A stretch of DNA of 50,779 nt from Rhizobacter sp. Root1238 (GCF_001425825.1 NZ_LMDM01000027.1:1-50779), one strand, 5' to 3'. Shown: positions 27,343-36,217, counted from the first letter of the stretch. Numbers and translations are program-made. Notes: a model not told the origin generated them from the letters alone.

Positions 27343-30300
27343 TCATTGCACGCTGATCTGCTTCGCGGCCGGCGAGGCGTCGAACACCAGCGTCGCCGGC
27401 CACTGCGGCCAGGGCAGGCCCAGCGCGGTGTTGTTCGGGTCGCCGTTGCGCGCGAACGCGCCGATGCTGCGCATCATCGCGTCCGACAGCGCCAGCCGGC
27501 CCGGCGCGTTGGCGGTGGTGTTCGCGAAGTTGGCATACAGCGACGGCCCGAAGTTGCCGAACGCGAACGGCAGGTCGAACGCATGCGCCGCGCCGTAGAT
27601 CTCGTTGAACGGCGCCGGCATCTCGTCCCAGTCGAAGCGGTAGTACCAGATCGGGTTCTGCTGCGACTGCAGCGCGGCCAGCACGCTGTCGCGGCTGTTC
27701 AGGAAGAAGATCCTGTTCAACTGGTCGGAGCGCGCGGTGAAGCCGGTGACCGGCGCATCCATCGGCAGGTACGACGGCGGGATCCACTGCGCGAGCGTCG
27801 TCGTCGCCGGGCCGTTGGGCTGGTAGTTGAAGGCCATCGCGAAGACCGACGGATCGTCGAGCAGGCGGCCGCTGCCGGTGCCGCCGGCCAGCGGCAGCAG
27901 CGTCGGGAACAGCTTGCCTTCGTCGCGGGTGTTGCCGGCGAGCACCGGCACCTTCAGGTACTGGCCGGCCTGGATCGCCGCGATCGGGCTGACCGGCAGC
28001 ACGTTGCCGTCGGCGATCGGCCCGGAGCCGGAGGCGCCCACCGGTGCGAGCTTGCCGGTCACCGTGTTGATGATGGCTGCGGCGCTCTTGCCGCGAAGGT
28101 AGCTCGCGACCTGCTCCGGCGTGCGCGACGCGACGTAGCCGTAGGCCGCGGTCAGGTCGGCGGCCAGCCCGTCGGCGAGCACCAGGTTCGCGACCAGGAA
28201 ATCGGCCTGGTTGCGGAAGTCCGTCGGCGACGCCAGCGTCGCGACGCTGCCGGCCGGCAGCTCGCTGGCCCGCGAGATGCCGCCGCTGATCGGCAGCACG
28301 CGATGCACCAGCGCCGGATTCGCCTGCACGACGAGCGGCGAGGTCATCAGCGCATAGACGTTGACCGCGCCCGCCGACTGGCCCATCAGCGTGACGTTGC
28401 CCGGGTTGCCGCCGAAGGCCGCGACGTTGCGGTTGACGAACTTCAGCGCCTGCACGATGTCGAGCAGCGCGAAGTTGCCGGAATCGTCGAGCGCGTCGCC
28501 GGTCTTCAGCTGCGCCAGGTTGATGAAGCCGAGCAGGCCGAGCCGGTAGTTCACCGTGACGACCACCGCGTTGGCGGTGCGGGCCAGCGCCGCGCCGTCG
28601 TAGACCGGGTCGGCGGTGTAGCCGGTGACGTTGCTGCCGCCGTGCACGAACACGATCACCGGCAGGTTCGTCGCGCCGGTGGTCGGGCGCCAGATGTTCA
28701 GGTAGAGGCAGTCTTCGGATCCGACCGGCTGGCCGATGGTGGTGCCGATGGTGGCGTCGTACCTGTTGTTCGAGCCGGGGCCGTACAGGCGGCCGAACGA
28801 TGCACAGGCATTGCCGAACTGCTGCGTGGCTTTCGGCGACGTCCAGGCGTCGGGCTCGGCCGGCGCCTTCCAGCGCAGCTCGCCGACCGGCGCCTTCGCA
28901 TACGGGATGCCCTTCCAGGCGTAGGTGCCGCTGCTGGCGGAGTGGTCGGTGCCGATCACGTCGCCGAGCGATGTGCTGCGCTGCGTCGGCGAGGCGGCCT
29001 CGCGGTTGGCACAGGTGAACGAGGCAGCCATGTTGACGTCTCCGGTGCCGTTGTAGCGCGGCCAGGCAGGGTAGTCGCACAGCGGCCGGGTGCGGCCGGG
29101 CACGCCGGCGGTGTCGGCCACCACCGGGGCGCTCGGGGCCGTGCCGTCCTCGGCCCAGTGCTCGAGCGCGGTCAACGAATCCCACGCGGCATTGAAGGCC
29201 GTGCTGACCGCATGGCCGAGCCCGGGGATCTCGTAGTAGCGCACGAAGGTGTCGACTTCCGACGGGCCCATGCGGGCCTGCAGGCGCTGGTAGTACTCCT
29301 CGGTGGCGCGGGTGCTGACCAGGATGTCGGCCACGCCATGCGCCAGCAGCAGCTTGCCGCCCCTGGCCGCGAACGCGTCGAGGTCGACGCGGGTGTCGAG
29401 CAGCGTGCTCAGCTGGCTGACGCGGCCGGCCCACGGGCCGGGGTTTTCCGGGTCGAAGGACAGCGAGTCGTAGCCGGCATCGCGCGTCACCGAGTACTTG
29501 ATCCACTGGTCGAGCAAGGTGCCGATGTACGGCGAATTGCGCGGCATCGGCATCGCCGGCGCCGCGGTGCCCAGCGCCAGGAAGGTGACCGTCGGCTGCA
29601 GCGGCGACGGGTTGGTGGTGATGCCGAGGTCGGCGCCCCAGACGTTGGAGCCGGGGTAGTGCGTCTCGCCGCTGGCCACCGCGAAGTTGAAGTGCGAGTC
29701 GGTGTTCATCACCTTCAGCGCGGTGATCTGCGCATCGGACAGGCAGCTGTCGCCGGCCTCCGCGCCATCGGGGCAGCGCAGCGGGTTGCCGTTCGCGCTG
29801 GCGGTCGCCGGGTCGAACACCGCGTTGCAGCGCTGCTGGTTGCTGATGAGGCCGTCGACCACGCCGTCAAGGCCGTCGCAGGCCTGCATCGCCGCGGCGT
29901 AGACCAGCGCGCGCTTCGCGGGGCTCGGGTAGGCGCCCGGCTTCGAGAGGGCGCGGCTGACGCGCTGGCCGTGCAGCAGCGCGGCGGCGTCGTTCCAGGC
30001 CGGGTACAGCGAGATCGCGCCGTCCCAGTCGGCGGGCCAGCGGGTGATGGCGGCAAGCGCCTCGCGCCCGCCGGTGGAGCCGCCGGCGAAGTAGGCCTTG
30101 CCGATCGACGCGACCGCATAGCGCGCCTTGATCAGGAACGTGGCCGCGTCGCGGGTCTTCTTGATCGCGTCGCCGCCGAAGTTGGCTGCCGCTTCGTCGT
30201 TGAGCGCGAACGAGCCGTCCTGCGAGCCGAACGCGTTGGCCTGGTGGCCGGAGTCGCTGGCGAAGGTGGCATACCCGCGGCCCAGCGGGTTGGGCTGGTC

Positions 30301-30723
30301 GGTGGGGCCGACCGGCACGTTGCCGGTGACCGGGGGGATGCTGCCGTCGAAACCGCCGCCGCCGAACATCACCGCCTTGTGGTTCCAGGTGGTGGGCAGC
30401 GCGAGGTTGAAGCGGATGTCGGGTGCGGCAGGATCGACCGGCGAGATCTTCGCGACGACGAGGCAGTGCTCGGGAATCGCCTTCGGCGCGGTGCCGCTGG
30501 GGGCGACGACGGTGGCCGAAACGACGCTGGCGCCGGCGGTCGGCAGGCCGATCGCGCCGGCGGGGATGGCGGTGCCTTCGAGCTGCGCGCAACTGAGCGG
30601 CGTGGACGACGGAGGCGGGGGCGCGTCTCCACCGCCGCCGCTGTCTCCGCCGCCGCATCCCGCCAGCAGCAGGGACAGGACGAACAGTGGCAGAAGCCGA
30701 TGGCCGGACCGGGGCTGTCTCAT
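27343..30723 (-). CDS. Fused tannase/feruloyl-esterase-like + type-B carboxylesterase lipoprotein
   Basis: 1126 residues as one uninterrupted frame, with AGGAGA before the start. The N-terminus LLPLFVLSLLLAGCGGGDSG is a lipoprotein signal with lipobox LAGC. Domain 1 (about 45-560) is tannase/feruloyl-esterase-like: YFAGGSTGGREAL (Ser216), LLLAHGVADILVS (Asp466) and IPGLGHAVS (His504) form a plausible triad. Domain 2 (about 590-1126) is a type-B carboxylesterase: GSEDCLYLNIWRP, VIVFVHGGSNVTGY (oxyanion region), VTLMGQSAGAVNVY (Ser783), NTRDEGKLF (Glu935) and GAAHAFDLPFAFG (His1047). Each is normally a separate protein of about 500 residues. An envelope-anchored two-step esterase for complex plant-type esters is a reasonable inference. 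Confidence 0.92.
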   Translation of the reverse strand: MRQPRSGHRLLPLFVLSLLLAGCGGGDSGGGGDAPPPPSSTPLSCAQLEGTAIPAGAIGLPTAGASVVSATVVAPSGTAPKAIPEHCLVVAKISPVDPAAPDIRFNLALPTTWNHKAVMFGGGGFDGSIPPVTGNVPVGPTDQPNPLGRGYATFASDSGHQANAFGSQDGSFALNDEAAANFGGDAIKKTRDAATFLIKARYAVASIGKAYFAGGSTGGREALAAITRWPADWDGAISLYPAWNDAAALLHGQRVSRALSKPGAYPSPAKRALVYAAAMQACDGLDGVVDGLISNQQRCNAVFDPATASANGNPLRCPDGAEAGDSCLSDAQITALKVMNTDSHFNFAVASGETHYPGSNVWGADLGITTNPSPLQPTVTFLALGTAAPAMPMPRNSPYIGTLLDQWIKYSVTRDAGYDSLSFDPENPGPWAGRVSQLSTLLDTRVDLDAFAARGGKLLLAHGVADILVSTRATEEYYQRLQARMGPSEVDTFVRYYEIPGLGHAVSTAFNAAWDSLTALEHWAEDGTAPSAPVVADTAGVPGRTRPLCDYPAWPRYNGTGDVNMAASFTCANREAASPTQRSTSLGDVIGTDHSASSGTYAWKGIPYAKAPVGELRWKAPAEPDAWTSPKATQQFGNACASFGRLYGPGSNNRYDATIGTTIGQPVGSEDCLYLNIWRPTTGATNLPVIVFVHGGSNVTGYTADPVYDGAALARTANAVVVTVNYRLGLLGFINLAQLKTGDALDDSGNFALLDIVQALKFVNRNVAAFGGNPGNVTLMGQSAGAVNVYALMTSPLVVQANPALVHRVLPISGGISRASELPAGSVATLASPTDFRNQADFLVANLVLADGLAADLTAAYGYVASRTPEQVASYLRGKSAAAIINTVTGKLAPVGASGSGPIADGNVLPVSPIAAIQAGQYLKVPVLAGNTRDEGKLFPTLLPLAGGTGSGRLLDDPSVFAMAFNYQPNGPATTTLAQWIPPSYLPMDAPVTGFTARSDQLNRIFFLNSRDSVLAALQSQQNPIWYYRFDWDEMPAPFNEIYGAAHAFDLPFAFGNFGPSLYANFANTTANAPGRLALSDAMMRSIGAFARNGDPNNTALGLPWPQWPATLVFDASPAAKQISVQ

Positions 30724-30860
30724 GGGTGTCTCCTGTTTCTTGTCGCTCCAGTCTTGGCGGGCCTGCCCGGGGACTCAATGGCGGAAAGGCACATCCGGGA
30801 GGCCCGGCCGATGTGCGCGTGGTCCATCGTGAAAACCCTGGGAGGCCGCCGTCGGGAGGC

Positions 30861-31766
30861 CTATCGACGCGATGCCAGCAGCTCGCGCGCCAGATCGATG
30901 AAGGCGCGCAGCTTGGGGGCCTGCGCCGCGCGGCGCGGGAAGTACAGGAACAGGCCGGGCTCTTCGATGGCCGTTCGTGGCAGAAGCTGCCGCAGCGACC
31001 CCGCCTGCAGTTCGGCACGGACCAGCGGCTCGAAGAGGTACGCGATCCCGACATCCGCCAGCGCCAGTTCCTTCGCGCAGAGCGCGTCGGTGACGCGCAC
31101 CGTGCCATTCACCGAGACGGCCACGTCGCCGCCACGACCGCGCAGGTCCCAGTCGTAGACGGCGCCCGAGGTCACGAAGCGATAGCCGATGCAGTTGTGG
31201 TCGGCCAGGTCTTCCAGCGCGCCGGGCTCGCCGCGCGCCGAAAGATAGCCGGGCGACGCCACCATGATGGCCTCGAAGGGCGGTGTCAGGCGGACCGCGA
31301 CCATGTCCTGCGCCACGGTGTGGCCGAGCCGGATGCCGGCGTCGTATCCCTCGGCGACGATGTCGGCAAGGCCTTCGTCGCACGTGATCTCGACCGTCAG
31401 TCCGGGATGGCGGCGGCCCATCTCCTGCAGCAGCGGCGTGACGGCGATCGGCAGCGCGGTGCGCGGCGCATTGATCCGCAAGGTCCCGCCGACCTTGCCA
31501 CGCGCCGCACCGATGTCGTCGACGGCCGTCGAAATTTCACCGAGCGCAGGCCCGAGCACGTCGACCAGGGCGGCCCCGGCTTCGGTGAGGCGCACGCTGC
31601 GCGTCGTGCGTGCGAACAACGGCTGCCCGAGCCGCTCTTCGACGCTCTTCACCGCGTGGCTGACGGCCGACGTGCTCATGCCCAGTTCGTTGGCCGCCGC
31701 GGCGAATCCGCCTCGGCGGTGGACCGCCAGGACGATGGGCAGATGGGCGAGAAGCGTTCGATCCAT
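30861..31766 (-). CDS. LysR-family regulator divergent from SDR gene
   Basis: 301 residues. HTH about 5-64: LPIVLAVHRRGGFAAAANEL then GMSTSAVSHAVKSVEERLGQ. The substrate domain begins GGTLRINAPRTALPIAVTPL; ITCDEGLADIVAEGYDAGIRLG is typical of the CrgA/DmlR-like group that controls neighbouring oxidoreductases. It starts 119 bp from the divergent SDR start with an inverted repeat between. Likely regulates itself and the SDR. Confidence 0.9.
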   Translation of the reverse strand: MDRTLLAHLPIVLAVHRRGGFAAAANELGMSTSAVSHAVKSVEERLGQPLFARTTRSVRLTEAGAALVDVLGPALGEISTAVDDIGAARGKVGGTLRINAPRTALPIAVTPLLQEMGRRHPGLTVEITCDEGLADIVAEGYDAGIRLGHTVAQDMVAVRLTPPFEAIMVASPGYLSARGEPGALEDLADHNCIGYRFVTSGAVYDWDLRGRGGDVAVSVNGTVRVTDALCAKELALADVGIAYLFEPLVRAELQAGSLRQLLPRTAIEEPGLFLYFPRRAAQAPKLRAFIDLARELLASRR

Positions 31767-31779
31767 TCATGCAGCATAT

Positions 31780-31803
31780 CGAACAACGCATTCGATCTGT
31801 TCG
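31780..31803. promoter_or_regulatory. Inverted repeat CGAACA-N12-TGTTCG between the lysR gene and SDR gene
   Basis: Perfect 6-bp arms (31780-31785 and 31798-31803) in the divergent gap, close to the lysR start. Size and spacing fit a LysR-type site. No other palindrome of comparable quality was seen in the gap. Confidence 0.5.
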
Positions 31804-31885
31804 CCTTGATCGTTCAATGCCGTGCGACGACAGTTGCTGCATGCGCCACAGGGCCGCATCAACCCCCGCATCGAAAGGCATCGAC

Positions 31886-32728
31886 ATGACGCACCACCCC
31901 CAGACCTGGTTCATCACCGGCACCTCCTCCGGCTTCGGCCGCGCGTTTGCCGAGCACGCGCTGGCAAGAGGTCATCAGGTCGTGGCCACCGCGCGCCGGA
32001 CCGACCGTCTCGCCGACCTCGTCGCCATGGCGCCCGACCGCGTCCTGGCGGTCGCGCTCGACGTCGACGTGCCCGGTGCCGCCGAGGCCGCGATCCAGGC
32101 CGCGGTGAAACGGTTCGAGCGCATCGACGTGTTGGTCAACAACGCGGGCTACGGCGCCGTCGGCGCACTCGAGGAAACGTCGGACGCCGAACTTCGCGCG
32201 CTGATGGACACCAACTTCTTCGGTGCGATGGCGGTCATGCGCGCCGCCCTGCCGGTCCTGCGCCGGCAAGGGTCGGGTGCGATCGTCAACATCTCGAGCC
32301 TCGGCGGCCAGTTGTCGTTCGCCGGTTTCAGCGCCTATTCGGCATCGAAGTTCGCGCTCGAAGGCGCGAGCGAAGCGCTGGCGCAGGAGATGGCCCCGTT
32401 CGGCGTGAAGGTGCTCATCGTCGAACCCGGGCAATTCCGCACGCAGCTCGCGGGCACCGGCATGCGCCACCTGCCGGCGATGCAGGCGTACCAGTCGGTG
32501 GTCGGCGCCACGCGCGAATTCGCCCGCACCATGCACAACACGCAGGCCGGCGACCCGCGCAAGGCGGCCGCGGCGATCGAGCAAGCGCTGGCCGCCGAGC
32601 GAACGCCGTTGCGGCTGCAACTCGGCGGCGACGCTGTCGAGGCCGTGCGCGCGCATGCCGAGGCATTGCTGAAAGACATGAAGGACTGGGAGGCCGTCAG
32701 CCGGGCCACGGATTTCGACGCCGACTGA
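31886..32728 (+). CDS. SDR-family oxidoreductase (retinol-dehydrogenase-like classical SDR)
   Basis: 280 residues; GAAAGG precedes the ATG at 31886. The N-terminal WFITGTSSGFGRAFAEHALA and ARRTDR indicate an NADP-type classical SDR of the ketoreductase/DltE-like group. NNAGYG, ISSLGGQLSF and the catalytic YSASKFALEG are intact; the VEPGQFRTQ segment and a roughly 60-residue C-terminal tail with KAAAAIEQAL are typical of that group. Substrate unknown. Controlled, by position, by the divergent LysR gene at 30861. Confidence 0.9.
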   Translation: MTHHPQTWFITGTSSGFGRAFAEHALARGHQVVATARRTDRLADLVAMAPDRVLAVALDVDVPGAAEAAIQAAVKRFERIDVLVNNAGYGAVGALEETSDAELRALMDTNFFGAMAVMRAALPVLRRQGSGAIVNISSLGGQLSFAGFSAYSASKFALEGASEALAQEMAPFGVKVLIVEPGQFRTQLAGTGMRHLPAMQAYQSVVGATREFARTMHNTQAGDPRKAAAAIEQALAAERTPLRLQLGGDAVEAVRAHAEALLKDMKDWEAVSRATDFDAD

Positions 32729-32747
32729 TGCCGGGGCTCAAGAGCCG

Positions 32748-33638
32748 TCAGTCGTCCCTCGCCGCCTTGGCACACGCCAGCAGCAGCGCATGGAACACCG
32801 ACGATGCGGCGGGCACCGCGAGCCCGATGCCCACGCCCAGTTCGTCCCCCTCCTTCAATGCCCGGTAGCGCACGCCGGCCCTCTTCAGCGACATGAACGA
32901 TTCGGGCAGCAGCGCCATCGCACGGCCGCTCGCGACGCCCGACAACAGCACGTGGTGGTCGGTGGGTTCTTTCACGACGTTCGGCGTGTAGCCGTGGCGC
33001 GCGAACACGCGCTGGCAGTGATCGAAGAACGCCGGTTGCCGCGCACGCTCGAACAGGAAGACCGGCTCGCGACCGAGTTCCACCAGGCCGATCGTCCGCC
33101 TGCGGGCCAGCGGATGCGATGCGGCGATGCCGAGCACCATTCGCTGGCGCTCCAGCGGGGTCACGTGCAGACCCTGCGCTTCGGTGGGCAAGGCGATGAA
33201 GGCGGCATCCAGCCGGTGGTTGCGAAGCGAGCGCACCAGCCGGGGCGAACTGTCGGAAACACTCACCACCGAGAGCCCCGGCCGGGCCGTGCCCAGGCGC
33301 GACGCCAGCGCGGTGAACCAGCCGGGCTCGACGGCCGACGTGAATCCGACACGAAGCTGCGAGGGTTCATCGGCGTGGGCCACGGCCGCCTCGGCCTCGT
33401 CCATCAGCCGAAGCACGCGGCTGGCAAGCGGCAGCAGGCGCTGGCCGGCTTCCGTCAGTGCGACGCCGCGCGTGTCGCGAAGGAACAGGCGCGCGCCCAG
33501 CCGCTCTTCCATCTCGCGGATGGCGCGGCTCAGCGGCGGCTGGGAGATGTGCAGCGACTCGGCAGCCTGCCGGAAGCTGAGCGAGGTCGCCACGGCAACG
33601 AATTGCTCGATCGAGCGCGAATCAAGACGTCTCTTCAT
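32748..33638 (-). CDS. LysR-family regulator divergent from a carboxymuconolactone-decarboxylase-family gene
   Basis: 296 residues. HTH about 6-65 (IEQFVAVATSLSFRQAAESL, ISQPPLSRAIREMEERLGAR). Effector domain about 92-290 (LRVGFTSAVEPGWFTALASR), in the style of CatR/BenM-type aromatic-pathway regulators. It starts 85 bp from the divergent gene at 33724. The pairing with a carboxymuconolactone-decarboxylase-family protein fits aromatic or peroxide-related regulation; neither is proven. Confidence 0.9.
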   Translation of the reverse strand: MKRRLDSRSIEQFVAVATSLSFRQAAESLHISQPPLSRAIREMEERLGARLFLRDTRGVALTEAGQRLLPLASRVLRLMDEAEAAVAHADEPSQLRVGFTSAVEPGWFTALASRLGTARPGLSVVSVSDSSPRLVRSLRNHRLDAAFIALPTEAQGLHVTPLERQRMVLGIAASHPLARRRTIGLVELGREPVFLFERARQPAFFDHCQRVFARHGYTPNVVKEPTDHHVLLSGVASGRAMALLPESFMSLKRAGVRYRALKEGDELGVGIGLAVPAASSVFHALLLACAKAARDD

Positions 33639-33723
33639 ATCGAAAAGGTATCACCAAACAAGTCTTTCACGACGAGCCGCTGCGTTCCTACAGTGAGGCC
33701 TTCACATCAACCGGGGAAACGGC

Positions 33724-34122
33724 ATGCAGGCGACATCGGATCGATACAAGCGCGGGGTGGTGCAACTCGGCGCCGTCGACGGCGAAGCGGGAATGGCGGT
33801 GGTCGACGGGCTCGCCCAATCGTTTCCGGACTTCGCGACGTACGTGCTGGAGTTTCCGTTCGGCGACATCTACTCGCGCCCCGGCCTCGGCCTGCGCGAA
33901 CGTGAGATCGCCACGGTGGCGGCGCTCTGCGCGATGGGCACCGCCGGTCCGCAGCTGCGCGTGCATCTGCACGCCGCGCTGCATGTGGGCTGCACGCCGC
34001 AGGAGCTGGTGGAAGTGCTGATGCAGATGTCGGTCTATGCCGGCTTTCCGGCGGCACTCAACGGGCTGGCGGCTGCGAAGGAAGTCTTTGCGCTGCGAGG
34101 CATCGCGTTGCCACTGGACTGA
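33724..34122 (+). CDS. Carboxymuconolactone decarboxylase (CMD) family protein
   Basis: 132 residues, one CMD domain. Seen: FPDFATYVLEFPFGDIYSRP, then GLGLREREIATVAALCAMGT and the C-terminal AALHVGCTPQELVEVLMQMS with VYAGFPAALNGL, matching PcaC-type gamma-carboxymuconolactone decarboxylases. It lacks the AhpD CxxC redox pair, so peroxidase activity is unlikely. Other pca genes are not in the window; a related lactone or cyclised substrate is possible. The last 88 bp overlap the 3' end of the convergent JmjC-like gene. Confidence 0.85.
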   Translation: MQATSDRYKRGVVQLGAVDGEAGMAVVDGLAQSFPDFATYVLEFPFGDIYSRPGLGLREREIATVAALCAMGTAGPQLRVHLHAALHVGCTPQELVEVLMQMSVYAGFPAALNGLAAAKEVFALRGIALPLD

Positions 34123-35345
34123 AGGCGGGCCGGCATTTCACGGGCTTCGGCGACGGATTGAATCTCCTCGACCAGTGCCGCGAAATGAGGATGGCTTGCC
34201 AGCAGCTTCCTGCGCCGGGCCGGCGACCACCGTCGCTGCCACTGCGTCAGCCCGAGAGCGGAGCAGTCCAGGCCCCAACGCTCCTGGCTCTGCCGGGTCT
34301 GCCGGCGCAATGCCCGCAATTTGCGCGTCATTGCGATCGCGATGTCGTCGACCAGGTCGCGGTTCTCGCCCGCAGGGTCGTCCAGCGACCACAAGGCCCC
34401 GTGGTGGTACCAGCGACTCAGGTTTTCAAGACCCGACGCCGGTGTGCAATAGAAGCTGCCGATGCCGAGGTAGGACTCCAGCGTCACGACCCGATGCGAG
34501 AGCCGACCGGGCAGGAACAGCGTCTCTCCGGGCGACACCGTCCACCACCTGGCGCTCTTCAACGAGGCGAATGCGGCCAGATCGAAGCGGGCGTTCTGGT
34601 CGATCTCGTCGCGCGAGCAATCCTGCAGGCCCGCCCTTCGGCCTTCGAAGGTCTCCCAGGCCAGCCAGAGCTTGCGGCCGACAAAGCAATGATTGCTTCC
34701 GTCGGGGTCATCGGAATGCGAGTCGGTGACATTGCCGCGCGAGCTGACCACCAGCGTCATCATCTCCTGGCGCCGCATGCCTTCCGTGCCGAGCGGCAAC
34801 AGGTTGAATCGCGACAGTTCGGTGGTGTCGATGTCGCGCTCGAGACTCGTGCCGCGGGCATGCAAGTCGGTGATGCTGACGACATGCCGCCCGCTCGCCC
34901 AGCGGCGCAGGAGTTCGCGAACGGCCAGGTTGCCGCGCTTGCCCTGTCGCCCGACCTGGGCACTGGCGGTCTCGCGCGGTTTGAAGGCGCGGGACAGGCC
35001 ATGCAGCAGGGCCGACTTCACCCCGAGCTCGGACTCCCGGGCGACAGGGACCCGGGTGGTCGTCGACAGGATGGGGCGGCCTTCGGCGATGGCGGCGAAC
35101 AGCGCTTCGCGCGCCTGGTCCGGGGTCGCCCCCTGCGCCGCGGGCCAGACCCGCTTGCCGGCCAACGCAGCCCGGACCTTGTCGGTCCCTCGCAAGGCGC
35201 GATCGAATCTCGCACCCGTCAACAGCGGCTCCATGCTTGCACTTTTCAAGTCGCGCCCCTTCGACAAGGAAGCCCCTGGTTGCACTGCAGGCCAGGTGAG
35301 AGTTTCTCTGCCTTGTTTTTCGGAAGCATCCGCAACGTTGACCAT
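34035..35345 (-). CDS. JmjC-like Fe(II)/2-oxoglutarate oxygenase-fold protein
   Basis: 436 residues. An N-terminal alpha-rich region (about 1-185) precedes a cupin/JmjC core. The metal triad can be read as His210-x-Asp212 in VTDSHSDDPDGSNHCFVGRK and His284 in LFLPGRLSHRVVTLESYLG; KLWLAWE after the first ligands matches the G-x-K-x-W strand of JmjC proteins. The C-terminal third is Arg/Trp-rich (LRALRRQTRQSQERWGLD). Such folds hydroxylate or demethylate proteins, but the substrate here is unknown. The start at 35345 has only a weak purine stretch; Met38 is an alternative. It has no obvious operon partner, and its 3' end overlaps the convergent gene at 33724. Confidence 0.7.
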   Translation of the reverse strand: MVNVADASEKQGRETLTWPAVQPGASLSKGRDLKSASMEPLLTGARFDRALRGTDKVRAALAGKRVWPAAQGATPDQAREALFAAIAEGRPILSTTTRVPVARESELGVKSALLHGLSRAFKPRETASAQVGRQGKRGNLAVRELLRRWASGRHVVSITDLHARGTSLERDIDTTELSRFNLLPLGTEGMRRQEMMTLVVSSRGNVTDSHSDDPDGSNHCFVGRKLWLAWETFEGRRAGLQDCSRDEIDQNARFDLAAFASLKSARWWTVSPGETLFLPGRLSHRVVTLESYLGIGSFYCTPASGLENLSRWYHHGALWSLDDPAGENRDLVDDIAIAMTRKLRALRRQTRQSQERWGLDCSALGLTQWQRRWSPARRRKLLASHPHFAALVEEIQSVAEAREMPARLQSSGNAMPRSAKTSFAAASPLSAAGKPA

Positions 35346-35386
35346 TGCTTTTCGATCGCCGCCCGCCGGGCGCCGGGCGCTGCGCG

Positions 35387-36121
35387 TCAGAGTTGCGCCA
35401 GGCCGCCGTCGACGGCGAGCTCGCTGGCCGTCATGAAGCTGCTGTCCGGCGACGCAAGAAAGGCCGCCGCCGCTGCGATCTCCGCTGGATCGGCCATGCG
35501 CTGGAGCGGCGTCATCGCGCCGTAGGCCTTCTGCCCCTCCTCGCCCAGCGCCTGCTTCGCGAGTTCGGTCGCCGTCGCGCCGGGCGACAGCACGTTGACC
35601 CGGATGCCGGTGCCCTTCAGGTCCTCTGCCCAGGTGCGCGCGAGGTTGCGCACCGCCGCCTTGCTCGCGCTGTAGGCGCTGAAAGCCGGCGCGCCGGTGG
35701 TGCCGGCGCTCGATCCGGTCAGGATGATCGAGCCGCCCGGGCCCATCAGCGGCAGCGCCTTCTGCACCGTGAAGATCGAGCCTTTCACGTTGGTGTCGAA
35801 GGTGTCGTCGATGTGCTCGCCGGTGATCTTGCCGAGCGGAAGCGGGCTCCCCGTCCCGGCATTGGCGAAGACGATGTCGAGGGTTCCGCGCTCGGCCTTC
35901 ACCGCCGCATAGAGCCGGTCGAGGTCGGCCTCGTCGGAGACCGAGCCCGTCACCGCGCGGGCGTTGGGCCCCAGGTCGGCCACGGCGGCGGCCAGCGCTT
36001 CGTGCCGGCGGCCGAAGATGAAGACAAAGGCGCCTTCGTCGATGAAGCGCTGGGCCGCGGCGCGGCCGATGCCGGTGGCGCCGCCGGTGATCACGGCGGT
36101 CTTTCCATTCAGTCTGGTCAT
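35387..36121 (-). CDS. SDR-family oxidoreductase divergent from an HxlR regulator
   Basis: 244 residues, starting MTRLNGKTAVITGGATGIGR. Motifs: TGGATGIG, FANAGTGSPLPL (NAG), ILTGSSAGTTGAPAFSAYSA with SKAAV (Ser-Tyr-Lys). It ends SELAVDGGLAQL, a standard FabG-like close. F-G-R-R after the second strand suggests NADP use. The partner HxlR gene starts 114 bp away in the opposite direction, with paired direct repeats between. This HxlR-SDR arrangement is recurrent in proteobacteria, usually induced by reactive carbonyls, quinones or hypochlorite (family memory, hedged). Confidence 0.92.
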   Translation of the reverse strand: MTRLNGKTAVITGGATGIGRAAAQRFIDEGAFVFIFGRRHEALAAAVADLGPNARAVTGSVSDEADLDRLYAAVKAERGTLDIVFANAGTGSPLPLGKITGEHIDDTFDTNVKGSIFTVQKALPLMGPGGSIILTGSSAGTTGAPAFSAYSASKAAVRNLARTWAEDLKGTGIRVNVLSPGATATELAKQALGEEGQKAYGAMTPLQRMADPAEIAAAAAFLASPDSSFMTASELAVDGGLAQL

Positions 36122-36169
36122 GTCATGAATCCGTAGTTGCGATGGCAGGAAAGCGAGAGAAATGCTTGC

Positions 36170-36217
36170 CTGAGGACAACTATGGAGTTCTGATAACCTA
36201 AGGACAAGTATGCACTT
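36170..36217. promoter_or_regulatory. Tandem direct repeats in the HxlR-SDR divergent promoter
   Basis: CTGAGGACAACTATGGAGTT (36170-36189) and CTAAGGACAAGTATGCACTT (36198-36217) agree at 16 of 20 positions with a 28-bp period. HxlR dimers bind direct or inverted repeats in such gaps, so these are the best operator candidates. Confidence 0.65.

Noticed and set aside
24309-27356. 1015-codon plus-strand frame across the SDR and regulator genes
   Set aside because: Wrong frame over the PucR gene and antisense over the SDR; Arg/Ala-rich with no motifs.
27346-31158. Very long plus-strand open frame (1270 codons) opposite the fused esterase
   Set aside because: It is the antisense shadow of a GC-rich gene: Arg/Ala/Val-rich, no domain, and it runs through the next promoter. 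The minus-strand frame has complete esterase motifs and a lipobox.
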